This document shows positions 43,398-51,386 of a stretch of DNA of 64,000 nucleotides, in pieces (the stretch's first letter is position 1; every line of letters starts with the position of its first letter). Under the pieces are notes generated by a model. That model saw nothing but the letters and a program-made list of their open reading frames with translations, ran no database searches and was not told where the DNA came from. This stretch comes from Kaistia algarum. GTDB taxonomy: Bacteria > Pseudomonadota > Alphaproteobacteria > Rhizobiales > Kaistiaceae. The position numbers were made by a program, and so were the translations under genes. The stretch is from the NCBI RefSeq assembly GCF_026343945.1, contig NZ_JAPKNJ010000001.1, positions 1,550,001 through 1,614,000 of the forward strand, read 5' to 3'.

Positions 43398-43811
43398 CTA
43401 AGGCGCCCTGGGCAAGCCGCGTTCGGCCCTCTCTTTGTGAGTTCTGTCGAGAATCGCGTTCGCGCTTTCAGCCGCGCGAACGCATTGGGTGTGCAGTCGC
43501 TCCAGCTCGGCGTCTGAGAGCTTTTCGATCCCCATGAACTCATTCCCTGCCGCCGATGCGCGGATGAGTTCGTCGAGCTTCGTCTGCAAGGCAGAGCCGT
43601 CGCGGTTCTGGGAGTTCTGAATGACGAACACCATTAGGAAGGTGATAATCGTCGTGCCGGTGTTGATGACGAGCTGCCAGGTTTCCGAAAAGCCGAACAA
43701 GGGCCCAGTGACGGCCCAGAGTACCACCAGCCCGACCGCGCCGAAGAAGGCTGCAGGGGTGCCGGCGGTTCGCGAAACGAAGTTGGCAAATTTCGAAAAC
43801 AGCCGGTTCAT
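43398..43811 (-). CDS. Low-affinity iron permease-family membrane protein
   Basis: A 137-residue Fet4-type (PF04120) protein: FANFVSRTAGTPAAFFGAVG, then GPLFGFSETWQLVINTGTT and ITFLMVFVIQNSQNRDG, which is a family hallmark. Two membrane spans; the C-terminal helical tail is cytosolic. These short bacterial relatives are of uncertain transport function. No neighbours relate to metals. Confidence 0.85.
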   Translation of the reverse strand: MNRLFSKFANFVSRTAGTPAAFFGAVGLVVLWAVTGPLFGFSETWQLVINTGTTIITFLMVFVIQNSQNRDGSALQTKLDELIRASAAGNEFMGIEKLSDAELERLHTQCVRAAESANAILDRTHKERAERGLPRAP

Positions 43812-43947
43812 GTGAGCGCTCCCTAGATCCAGCGGATCAACGGCAGCCGCGTGGTCTATGTTCCATTCGAGGGCTGCCGATATTGACCCTTCCGGACAGG
43901 ATGATTAAATCTCTGGCGTCCTATCGAGCCGCAGACCACGGTTGAGC

Positions 43948-44178
43948 ATGAGCGAACGTGCCCGGGCCTTTCTCGATGTCTGGACGACCGATTTACTGGA
44001 TCGGTCGCCCCTATTGATGTCTCAGGAAGCCGACATCCACGCACTGATAGGGGAATGTGTCGGGGAGGCTTCATTTATCGGCATTGACCGTGCAGAACTC
44101 GATCAGGCGGCAGGTGACCTTGCGGAATTTCTGAACCAGCGGCTCAAATCCTGTCCCGGCATTCACACGATCGGTTGA
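43948..44178 (+). CDS. DUF768-like protein (copy 2)
   Basis: A 76-residue helical protein: SERARAFLDVWTTDLLDR, then GECVGEASFIGIDRAELDQA. It is a divergent paralogue of the protein at 41,301-41,591. The ATG at 43948 is used. A perfect 9-bp inverted repeat follows at 44198-44217. Confidence 0.65.
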   Translation: MSERARAFLDVWTTDLLDRSPLLMSQEADIHALIGECVGEASFIGIDRAELDQAAGDLAEFLNQRLKSCPGIHTIG

Positions 44179-44197
44179 CGTGTTCCGCTTCCCATCT

Positions 44198-44217
44198 AGG
44201 TATCCGTTCGGATACCT
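44198..44217. repeat. Short perfect hairpin after the DUF768 gene
   Basis: AGGTATCCG and CGGATACCT are perfect 9-bp arms with a TT loop, 20 nt after the DUF768 stop. No T-run follows, so it is a weak terminator candidate or a binding site. Confidence 0.4.
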
Positions 44218-44278
44218 GACAATTCGGAAGGTCACATAGTCCGATCAGACTGGCCGTTGTCAAAGCCTGCCAATATCT

Positions 44279-44445
44279 CTACGGCCTCGTCTTCTCCAAT
44301 AGCCGGTCGAGCTTGCCGTTGATGTCCTTCAGCGAGTCCTGGACGCCTTCCATCTCGTCTCGAGGCGGACGATCTTGGACGGCTGGTCGACCTGCTGCGT
44401 CCGCTCGTTTTCGAGCTGCACGACGCGCGCATCCAGCTTGGCAAC
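44279..44445 (-). pseudogene. Frameshifted coiled-coil protein remnant
   Basis: One frame reads VAKLDARVVQLENERTQQVD then SKIVRLET, and the next frame continues EMEGVQDSLKDINGKLDRLL then EKTRP and a stop. Together they form a heptad-patterned coiled coil typical of small phage or plasmid proteins. The frame break lies near 44,355. No start is visible (a TGA precedes the Val), so only a remnant remains. Confidence 0.55.
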
Positions 44446-44712
44446 TCACCAGACGAAGGCGGCGGACGGTGAGCGGATTCGGGACCATGAAGCAGATTGG
44501 TGAATATTCGCCGGCCAAAACCATACGGCAATCGAGCCGCCATCCTGCTCAGCGGCGCATAGCTCTGTTGAACATGGGAACCACTCGCATGTAAACTGGC
44601 ACTCACGTGAGCAACCTTCGAACCTTCGGCCGAATTAGACCTCGGCTGAAGAAGGACGGGCGATCTCGCTCCTTGCCCCCCCTAGACCCAGGGTGAGATC
44701 GTCCGTCGCATT

Positions 44713-44916
44713 TCACTGAGGGTTGGGCGAGGATTGCGGTTGCCACGAGGAAATCTGGACCTGCTGCGATCCGGTTGCGTCGCCTGTGAGCTCGGCTTTC
44801 AGCAGCCCGGCGATAGTAAGGCTCGACACGACCATGACGACGCAAGCCAATGGCAAGGCCCAGGGCGACGGCGGTGACGGCCTATAGGAGCGGGTTCTTT
44901 GCCAGCCGGAAGTCAT
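44713..44916 (-). CDS. Possible small membrane protein
   Basis: A 67-codon frame with one span (PLACVVMVVSSLTIAGLL) between a basic N-terminus and a Gln/Ser-rich tail. No ribosome site is clear, and homology is unknown. It could be real because the hydrophobic core is well formed, but the region is otherwise eroded. Confidence 0.35.
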   Translation of the reverse strand: MTSGWQRTRSYRPSPPSPWALPLACVVMVVSSLTIAGLLKAELTGDATGSQQVQISSWQPQSSPNPQ

Positions 44917-45143
44917 GGCTCTACCGACGGTGGTTAATGCGTTGGAGCAACTGTATCAGGGTTTCGGCTAAACTTTATGCGAAATATATAAAGACTGTTC
45001 GAAAAACGCCATTCTTTCGATATGAGACGAACATGACAGGGACAGATGCGCGGGTTCCGTGCTAAAAACCTCGGGTCTTTGGCGCCATCATCGCAAGGTC
45101 GCATGGCCTCAACTCTCGATAAACGTCTATTTCATCTGGTTAA

Positions 45144-45338
45144 ATGAAGCAAATATCAGCCTTGTCACAAGACAACTTGGTCATTACAATTATCAATTCC
45201 GATGCCCGTGAGGGACGGCCCTACGATGTTTTTCGATTTATTAGGATAGTCGATTTGGAACAGATGTATGCACTTGGCCTTGTCGCAATCTTCGTACTCG
45301 CTGTGCTTGTTTATTTCGGATTTCATATCTCACAGTAG
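45144..45338 (+). CDS. Possible small membrane protein at the prophage edge
   Basis: A 64-codon frame ending in one membrane span (YALGLVAIFVLAVLVYFGF). The DNA is AT-richer than its surroundings. Convergent with the prophage lysis genes. No homology recognised; a weak candidate. Confidence 0.35.
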   Translation: MKQISALSQDNLVITIINSDAREGRPYDVFRFIRIVDLEQMYALGLVAIFVLAVLVYFGFHISQ

Positions 45339-45507
45339 TGTGGTCGGCCATAAGCGCGCTCGCCGATCCGCGCGAGCTTGGCGTCGATCTGGTCCCACTG
45401 AAAATAGACCCCGGCCCGGAGCGCGCTGCCGGCGAGCCAGCCCGCGTCATTAGTTTCGCTCGATTTGCAACCTGCATTCCGAGATCGGAATGTTCCCCGC
45501 GAGTTGC

Positions 45508-45873
45508 CTACCGCCTCTGAACCTTCAGCGCCTCGATCGTGGCCGTAAGCGCCGCAATCTGCTGCCCCTGAAGCACGATGACATCGGTCAGCTTGCCGAT
45601 GGCACGAGAGAGATCATCCTGAGCCTTGATGCGCTCTTCGCGGCCTCGCGTTTGGTTGCCCTCGATCGTCGAGGCACGGGCTTCGAGAGACGTCGTGCGG
45701 ATGTTGAGCGACGCGGCGGACTCAGCAGCTGTGCTGGCGTCGGCCCTGATCTCGCCAATATAGGTCCAGAAGAGTAGCCCGAGCGCCCCGAGCATGACCG
45801 GGGTCACGAGCATGGCGAGCCTCGAAAGGACGAGGATCATCGTGCTTTGGGCGATTTTATCCGTCGTCGTCAT
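45508..45873 (-). CDS. Membrane-anchored coiled-coil phage protein
   Basis: A 121-residue protein with one N-terminal span (LAMLVTPVMLGALGLLFWTY) and a long helical tail (AAESAASLNIRTTSLEARAS onward). Start ATG 45873 overlaps the o-spanin stop (ATGA). Probably the last gene of the lysis cassette; role unknown. Confidence 0.65.
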   Translation of the reverse strand: MTTTDKIAQSTMILVLSRLAMLVTPVMLGALGLLFWTYIGEIRADASTAAESAASLNIRTTSLEARASTIEGNQTRGREERIKAQDDLSRAIGKLTDVIVLQGQQIAALTATIEALKVQRR

Positions 45874-46205
45874 TTACCAGCCAGCCCCTTTCTCAGGTCG
45901 TTCCCAGCGAGTACCGCCGCCAGATCGTCGCCATGAGCGACGGCATGTGCCTTGCGGACATCGCAGGTACGCAGCGCGCCCTTCAGGATCTCGGTATTGA
46001 CATAGGGGCTCTTGCCCAGCTTCGCGGCGATGCCGGCCGTGCAGCTCGCGCGATCGGCCTCGGCAAGCTGTGGCGCCGTGACGGTCACGGGTGTTGGCGG
46101 CGCTGGCCTATTGGAGGCCCCGACGCAACCCGCCAAGCTCGTCAGGAGTGAGATCGCAAGAACGGGGACGATGCTGCGAATTGGCAGCGGCGGCGGCGAC
46201 GGCAT
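45870..46205 (-). CDS. Outer-membrane spanin lipoprotein (Rz1-like)
   Basis: A 111-residue protein beginning MPSPPPLPIRS with a lipobox LAGC (SLLTSLAGC) for lipid anchoring, then a Pro-rich segment (NRPAPPTPVTV). It overlaps the i-spanin gene out of frame by about 100 nt, the classic nested Rz/Rz1 layout. It links to the i-spanin across the periplasm to disrupt the outer membrane. Confidence 0.7.
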   Translation of the reverse strand: MPSPPPLPIRSIVPVLAISLLTSLAGCVGASNRPAPPTPVTVTAPQLAEADRASCTAGIAAKLGKSPYVNTEILKGALRTCDVRKAHAVAHGDDLAAVLAGNDLRKGLAGK

Positions 46206-46491
46206 CGTCTGTCTCCTTCTGGACGACATCGATAGAGACTTGGGCAAAGCGGGCGCGCTGGCGCTCCGCAAGCTCTAGCGAAGCGGACTGAGCCGCGGCG
46301 CGCTGCAGGGCCGAGATCGTCGCGTCCTGGTCATCGATCGTCTTCTGCGCGATCTGTGCCTTGAGCTTGAGGGTGTCGACCTCGAACCAGCGATGCGCCG
46401 CATAGCCGCCGGCTGCGCTGCCGACTGCAAAGCCGATGACGCCGACAATCGCCATGCCCTTCAGGCCGAAGACAGATGGGAGAAGGCTCAC
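46108..46491 (-). CDS. Inner-membrane spanin (Rz-like)
   Basis: A 127-residue protein with an N-terminal signal anchor (MAIVGVIGFAVGSAAGGYAA) and a helical periplasmic domain (KAQIAQKTIDDQDATISALQ). The GTG start at 46491 forms GTGA with the preceding stop; an ATG at 46455 is an alternative. It pairs with the lipoprotein at 45,870-46,205. Confidence 0.7.
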   Translation of the reverse strand: MSLLPSVFGLKGMAIVGVIGFAVGSAAGGYAAHRWFEVDTLKLKAQIAQKTIDDQDATISALQRAAAQSASLELAERQRARFAQVSIDVVQKETDDAVAAAAANSQHRPRSCDLTPDELGGLRRGLQ

Positions 46492-46673
46492 GTTAGCAAC
46501 GCCCAAACGAGCCAAGCAGCGAGCGAGGCGATCAGGGCGGAGCCCATAAACAGCGCCGGCCCAATGTCGAACGCGCCACGACTGTTAGAGGACTTCGCAA
46601 ACGCCCACAGCCAAACACCGATCGTGATCGCGAGCGGGGCCAGCCACCAGCCGGCCGTGATGGTGAACGTCAT
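46488..46673 (-). CDS. Small two-span phage membrane protein
   Basis: A 61-residue protein with two membrane segments (WWLAPLAITIGVWLWAFA and FMGSALIASLAAWLVWALL), in the lysis cassette. It may be an antiholin or second holin. Start and stop overlap neighbouring frames. Confidence 0.6.
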   Translation of the reverse strand: MTFTITAGWWLAPLAITIGVWLWAFAKSSNSRGAFDIGPALFMGSALIASLAAWLVWALLT

Positions 46674-46735
46674 TGCTTGGGCTCCGGCTCTAGACAGGGA
46701 AACGGCTCAACGGGAGGGAGAGGCTTGGGGGTCAC
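46670..46735 (-). CDS. Possible 21-residue peptide bridging endolysin and membrane gene
   Basis: GTG at 46735 overlaps the endolysin stop (GTGA), and the frame reads TPKPLPPVEPFPCLEPEPKQ before a TGA that overlaps the next ATG. GGGAGG is not directly before it. It may serve only to carry ribosomes on to the next start. Confidence 0.35.
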   Translation of the reverse strand: MTPKPLPPVEPFPCLEPEPKQ

Positions 46736-47307
46736 AGCCCGCTCACGCAAAGTTCGCCCTCGCCGATCCGGGTCGCGTCGCCCATCTCGCGGCGTTTGAC
46801 GAGGCCGATGAAGATGCGACCGGCGGCTTTGTTGAAGGCGGTCGCGGCGTTGCAGCTTTCGAGATACCGCCCGGCGATGCCGAGACGCACCGCCGTCGAT
46901 TTGCAGACGCCCGCCGGGCCGATGTTCCAGCCGAGCGAATTGATCATCGCGCGCCACGACAGAGGCTTTTGGTCGAAGCCGGGGACGCAGGCCACATACT
47001 GCGCGCGGTACTGCATCATTCGGCGCACGAGACGCTTGTCGCAGCCGGCGGACGTCTCGATCATGCCGGGTGTCACGCCTTCCGTGTCCCCGTCGCAGAT
47101 CGTCCACGGTTTGCCACCGGTTGCCGGGTCGGGATAGGCGCGCAGCTCGCGCCCCTCCCATGGCTTGTTGAGGAAGGTCGCGGCGAGCGCCACGTCGTCA
47201 GGGACGCGCGTGCCAGCGAGCATGGCGAAACCGGCAATGGAAGCCGCGACGATGGCGCCGATCGCCGCCTTGCCGCGCGCTGAAGAGCGGAGCTTATTGA
47301 TCGGCAT
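46732..47307 (-). CDS. Phage endolysin, GH24 lysozyme with signal anchor
   Basis: A 191-residue muramidase of the T4/P21 lysozyme family. Weakly hydrophobic N-terminal helix (KAAIGAIVAASIAGFAMLAG) of the signal-anchor-release kind. The catalytic Glu lies in LNKPWEGRELRAYPD, and the active-site Asp/Thr context is CDGDTEGVTPGM. Length and fold motifs (NSLGWNIGPAGVC) match. GGAGG precedes the start; it overlaps the holin end by 14 nt. Confidence 0.9.
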   Translation of the reverse strand: MPINKLRSSARGKAAIGAIVAASIAGFAMLAGTRVPDDVALAATFLNKPWEGRELRAYPDPATGGKPWTICDGDTEGVTPGMIETSAGCDKRLVRRMMQYRAQYVACVPGFDQKPLSWRAMINSLGWNIGPAGVCKSTAVRLGIAGRYLESCNAATAFNKAAGRIFIGLVKRREMGDATRIGEGELCVSGL

Positions 47308-47515
47308 CGCCGCCTCCACTGATCTTCTTCTGGGGGATGAGCCTCGACAGCGCCGCACCAAGGCAGATTGCGATGACAACCCACGGCGGGATCGGCACGG
47401 CATAGCCGATGACCGCCACTGCCGAATCGAGCCCTTGCAGGAGCGCGGCGAGCAGCGATAGGCGGATGGCCCACGAGTGCCGAAGCACGACGTGCCAATC
47501 GTCGATCAGACGCAT
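47294..47515 (-). CDS. Holin
   Basis: A 73-residue protein (MRLIDDWHVVLRHSWAIRLS) with two membrane segments and a charged tail (LIPQKKISGGGDADQ). This N-terminus is typical of small holins next to GH24 endolysins. GGAGATATCCC precedes the start; it overlaps the endolysin start. Confidence 0.82.
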   Translation of the reverse strand: MRLIDDWHVVLRHSWAIRLSLLAALLQGLDSAVAVIGYAVPIPPWVVIAICLGAALSRLIPQKKISGGGDADQ

Positions 47516-47541
47516 GGGATATCTCCGATGGATGGGGTGGG

Positions 47542-48948
47542 CTAGCGGATGTTCGGCAGCGCGAGACGCTTGATCTCGCGGGCGACATAGTCGGAAAGGA
47601 TGCCGGTGCCGATCTCGGCGGGGTGGGTGCCGTCGCCGCCGATCGCCATCGCCGAATTGTCGATCGAGGAGAAGGCCGAGTTGTTCCAGGAACCGGCGAC
47701 GATCGGCAGGAACGGCGCCCGGAAGAGCGGGATAAAGGTGGTCAGACCGAGAGGGTCCGCCGCCTGCGTCACGCCGGCAAGCACCGCATCCTCGGTCGTC
47801 GCTACATTGGCGTCGTTGCGAGGCCATGCGCCGAGAACGATGATCGGCTTCAGATAGCCGGCCGACCTGGCGGCCTGCAGGGCTGCCTTGACGGCCGCCG
47901 TGACGGCCGCCGCGGTATAGCCGGTGTCATTGGTCGGACAGCCGAAGACGAGGATGTCCGGGCTGAGCGCCACAGCCTGGGCGACGCGCTGACCATAGGT
48001 GTAGTAGCTGGCTCCAGCATCGTTGATCCAGCCGGTACCGCCATGGGAGAGGTTCCACGGATCGGTCCAACCAAGCCACCGGGCGATCCGATTTGGGACT
48101 GTGTTTCCCGCAACCCAGGGGCCGTAGCCTGATCCATCGAAGAGACTATCACCCGCGAAGACGGCGCGGATATCGTTCTCGGTCGAAGGCGGCCGGATCA
48201 TGGAGGCGTTGTTGATGACAACACCTTGGAAAGCCCACTGGTCCTTCGGCCCCTCGATCTCGATCAAGCGGTTGCGGCGTAGCCCGGCGAAGGTCAGCGT
48301 GTGATAGGTCAGCGATGCCGATCGCGGCAGGCATGCCATTGACAGATAGCGGCCGTCGATGAGCACGCGCGGCGCCGGCGATCCGCCCGGAACCGGGATC
48401 GTGATGACCGGACTATCCGTCACACACGCGATGCGGATGCCCTGACCGTACTCCCTGGTAGCTGCCTTCGCGTCGCCGACATAGGGATACCAGTTGGTCG
48501 CCGAGACCGTCTCGCCATAGCCACCATAGATCCGATAGAGGCTCGGATAGGTCGCCGGATAGATCGCGATATTGTTGGGGCTCGACGGTGCCGATGTGCT
48601 CGACGAATAGGATGGCGCCCCCGCCTCGTCTGCCGTGATCGGCGCCGGGCCGAGATATGTCCACAGCACAGCACCGTCAGTGACCGCCTGCCCATTGGTA
48701 TGCGTTGGGGCCGTCGCGCCGGACGTGCCGGCACCGGTTGCGACATACCAGCCACCAGCATTGGAAACGACCGTGCCCGATGCATAGGCGGTGCCCGTCA
48801 CCCATGCCGCGACATTGCGCCAGGGGTTGAGGATCAGCGGATTGTTGATTTCCGCTGCGCGCGCCAGTCGCCGCAATTTGGCGCCGAGCGTCTCGCGAAG
48901 TGTAATGGGCGGGAAGACGCCGAGGCCGATCAGTTGGGCGAGGTTCAT
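47542..48948 (-). CDS. Tail fibre-type protein with SGNH hydrolase domain
   Basis: A 468-residue protein. The N-terminal region has carbohydrate-binding-like repeats (NPWRNVAAWVTGTAYASGTV, a fibre motif). From about residue 255 an SGNH/GDSL esterase domain follows, with AVFAGDSLFDG (Ser nucleophile), FGCPTNDTG (Asn) and GGDGTHPAE with the Asp and His at the end. It probably deacetylates host surface polysaccharide. The start overlaps the next gene by ATGA. Confidence 0.85.
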   Translation of the reverse strand: MNLAQLIGLGVFPPITLRETLGAKLRRLARAAEINNPLILNPWRNVAAWVTGTAYASGTVVSNAGGWYVATGAGTSGATAPTHTNGQAVTDGAVLWTYLGPAPITADEAGAPSYSSSTSAPSSPNNIAIYPATYPSLYRIYGGYGETVSATNWYPYVGDAKAATREYGQGIRIACVTDSPVITIPVPGGSPAPRVLIDGRYLSMACLPRSASLTYHTLTFAGLRRNRLIEIEGPKDQWAFQGVVINNASMIRPPSTENDIRAVFAGDSLFDGSGYGPWVAGNTVPNRIARWLGWTDPWNLSHGGTGWINDAGASYYTYGQRVAQAVALSPDILVFGCPTNDTGYTAAAVTAAVKAALQAARSAGYLKPIIVLGAWPRNDANVATTEDAVLAGVTQAADPLGLTTFIPLFRAPFLPIVAGSWNNSAFSSIDNSAMAIGGDGTHPAEIGTGILSDYVAREIKRLALPNIR

Positions 48949-49163
48949 TGCTTCACCCACAGACTGATGCCGGTCAGATTGTCCGAGCCGTCATAGGTGA
49001 AGGTCTGCACCCATATGCCGCCCGGATCTCCCCCGACGGCCGGACGCGTCGCGGTGATCGTCGAGACCTTGCCGGTGCCGGTATAGGCGATCGCCTGTTG
49101 GCAGCTTTCGAGGCTGAAGATGTTGCCGACCGAATCGACGATCCCTTCAGGCGCCTGCGTCAT
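48945..49163 (-). CDS. Small tail fibre-associated protein
   Basis: A 72-residue protein (MTQAPEGIVDSVGNIFSLES) with WVQTFTYDGSDNLTGISLWV at its end, a beta-rich pattern found in small phage fibre accessories. The stop overlaps the next gene's ATG (ATGA). Function unknown. Confidence 0.65.
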   Translation of the reverse strand: MTQAPEGIVDSVGNIFSLESCQQAIAYTGTGKVSTITATRPAVGGDPGGIWVQTFTYDGSDNLTGISLWVKQ

Positions 49164-49212
49164 GATCTTCTCCCAAGCTTCCAGCTATTGACCGCCGAAC
49201 ATGAAGGCCGCG

Positions 49213-51348
49213 TCAGGCAGCCCGCGTGATTTCGACGGTCGTGTAGATTTCGATGCCGAAGTTGGACGCAATGCCGAAGCCGTCGGACGCCTCGGTCGAG
49301 GTGGCGCGGTGACGGATCTCGAACTCGGTATCGTCCTTGACGATGACCGAAACTTCGCCATCGCTTCGGGTCATGGTCGTGTCCGCCGTGCCGGCCGCGG
49401 CGACCCCGCCACGCTTGATCTCCAGCGAGTGGGTGTAGTCGTAGAGGAAGCTGCGATGCGCCCCGACCTTGTAGGCTGGCGCCGACCATTTCACGATCCA
49501 CGTGCCGGCCGGCAACATGAACCGGTTTGAGGCGATCGAGATTCCGGACGGGTTGGGAGCCGGCGGCCATAGGGTGTTCAGCGTGCGGGTCTGATCAGCG
49601 CCGGAGGTGAACGTCCCGCCTGCCGTGTTCGCCAGCTTCTCATCGGTGATGATCGCGTGCGGACCGTGGCGCTCCTGTTGACGCAGATCGATGAGGCTGC
49701 CGATCACCCCGCCGGCAAAGCCGGTGATCGAGGATTGAGCCAATGACGTCAGATGCGTGCCATCCGGTGAAATGAATGGATTGCTCATGTCCTGAAAGGC
49801 TGGCCATGCCGCGAGGTCCAGGAGCCGCAGATAGTCGGTACCGAGACCTCCGCGAATAGAGGTATTGAGTGTGCCGAGAGCCGTCGTTTGGCCGCCCGTA
49901 AAGCTCAGAATCGGATAGGCCGTCGCGGCGACGGTAAGGAAGCCAAGCGCGGTAGCGGCCGCGAGCGCGCTCTGCATGGCGGCCCATGTCGTGGCTGCAG
50001 AGGCCCCGTTGTTGATGTCGTTGACCCCCAGCAGGTTCATATAAATGCAGGGGATGTCCGGCCGGTACATCGGCGCGATGACCGTTGCGAAGTCGGCCGC
50101 CGAGACCGACGCCAGCTTGCCGGCGAACGACATATTGTAGATTTCGATGGTCCGACCGAGCGTGGCTTCCAGGCCACGCGACCACGTCTGAAGGGCTGTC
50201 GTCATCGCCAGCGTTTCGCGGCTGGTACCGTCGACTACAATACGCGCGATCGGATCCTTCGGGCGGCGGACGATGTTGCTCATCGTGCGGTCCACTGCAC
50301 GCGCGTCGGCGTCGCTGAGAGCGGTGTTGAAGATCGCCAGGCCGTAGTGGAAGAATGAACCGAACAGCCCGTCGCCAAGCGTGGTCAGGCTCAACCCGGC
50401 GCCGACGATCGCGCCGGTGGCAAGGTTCGCCAGCGTGTTCGAGCGGCCGTCCAGCCAATGCTTGAAAGCAGAAGCGGAGGACGTGAAGCCGACGACGCAT
50501 GGCTCGATCGGCGGCACGAGGCCGGCCGATACGCGAGGGCCGGTAAAGCTGCCGTCGATGGTGGTGTAGAGGCCAACATTGGCAGTGGTGCCGAGTGTCC
50601 CGAAGGTCATGAGGTTGAAGCTCTCCGTCAGCGGAGAGTTTGCCGACAGAAAGGTCAGGATGGCCCCGCCCTCCAGCGACGACGGGAATGCCGCGGCCTC
50701 GAACGCCGAAATGGACTGGCGGCTCAAGGAAAGCACAGAATCCGGGACCAGGGACGTGAAGCCGCCCGCCACATAGCCGTAGAGCGAGTTATCCATGATC
50801 ATCGGCAGAACGCCGTCGCGCACCACGTCCAGATTGACCGGCGGCACGACGCTATGGCCCGGATAAGCTATCCAATAGCCGCCGCGCGTGCCCTGATCAT
50901 AGATGCGGGTGATCGTTCCCGAGGAACCGGCGCCGCCATTGCCCAGAGCCAGCCAATCCCGGATGGCAGCGAGGTCGACCCCCTTGGTGGACGCGTCCCA
51001 GCCGAAATCAACCTCCTCCGCATCGGAGGCTCGCTTCACGCGCACCGAATACCCTGAATATCCAGCGAGCAGCCGACCCGAAACGAACGAGTAGGGCTCG
51101 ACCGGAAACGCGATCGGCACGCGCGAATTGGAGACATACGGGTCGTTCGAGGTCTTGGGATTGATCAGGGTCAGTCCGGTGACCGCCGCCTGGATCTCGC
51201 CGAGCGGGGACCCGGCGATGGCGGCTTCGATGACCGGGCCGATCTGCTGAATCAATGTCTTCGACGGGTTGTTCAACCCGGAGGACGGGACGCCATCGGT
51301 CACATATTTGCGAAACGCGTATGCGAACGCGCTGGCGATCGTGCCCAT
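49213..51348 (-). CDS. Tail fibre protein with lectin-like and SGNH-like domains
   Basis: A 711-residue protein. An N-terminal AbfB/LamG-like region (about 80-180) includes FVSGRLLAGYSGYSVRVKRA. The centre (about 365-560) is SGNH-like: RIVVDGTSRE stands where GDS is usual, LLGVNDIN carries the Asn, and SPDGTHLTSLA the Asp and His. The C-terminal 130 residues are a beta-domain (FMLPAGTWIVKWSAPAY). It is likely a receptor-binding protein with a modified or weakened esterase. Confidence 0.8.
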   Translation of the reverse strand: MGTIASAFAYAFRKYVTDGVPSSGLNNPSKTLIQQIGPVIEAAIAGSPLGEIQAAVTGLTLINPKTSNDPYVSNSRVPIAFPVEPYSFVSGRLLAGYSGYSVRVKRASDAEEVDFGWDASTKGVDLAAIRDWLALGNGGAGSSGTITRIYDQGTRGGYWIAYPGHSVVPPVNLDVVRDGVLPMIMDNSLYGYVAGGFTSLVPDSVLSLSRQSISAFEAAAFPSSLEGGAILTFLSANSPLTESFNLMTFGTLGTTANVGLYTTIDGSFTGPRVSAGLVPPIEPCVVGFTSSASAFKHWLDGRSNTLANLATGAIVGAGLSLTTLGDGLFGSFFHYGLAIFNTALSDADARAVDRTMSNIVRRPKDPIARIVVDGTSRETLAMTTALQTWSRGLEATLGRTIEIYNMSFAGKLASVSAADFATVIAPMYRPDIPCIYMNLLGVNDINNGASAATTWAAMQSALAAATALGFLTVAATAYPILSFTGGQTTALGTLNTSIRGGLGTDYLRLLDLAAWPAFQDMSNPFISPDGTHLTSLAQSSITGFAGGVIGSLIDLRQQERHGPHAIITDEKLANTAGGTFTSGADQTRTLNTLWPPAPNPSGISIASNRFMLPAGTWIVKWSAPAYKVGAHRSFLYDYTHSLEIKRGGVAAAGTADTTMTRSDGEVSVIVKDDTEFEIRHRATSTEASDGFGIASNFGIEIYTTVEITRAA

Positions 51349-51386
51349 GCGGACCTCGATTGATCAGGGATGAAGATGAAGGGGTG

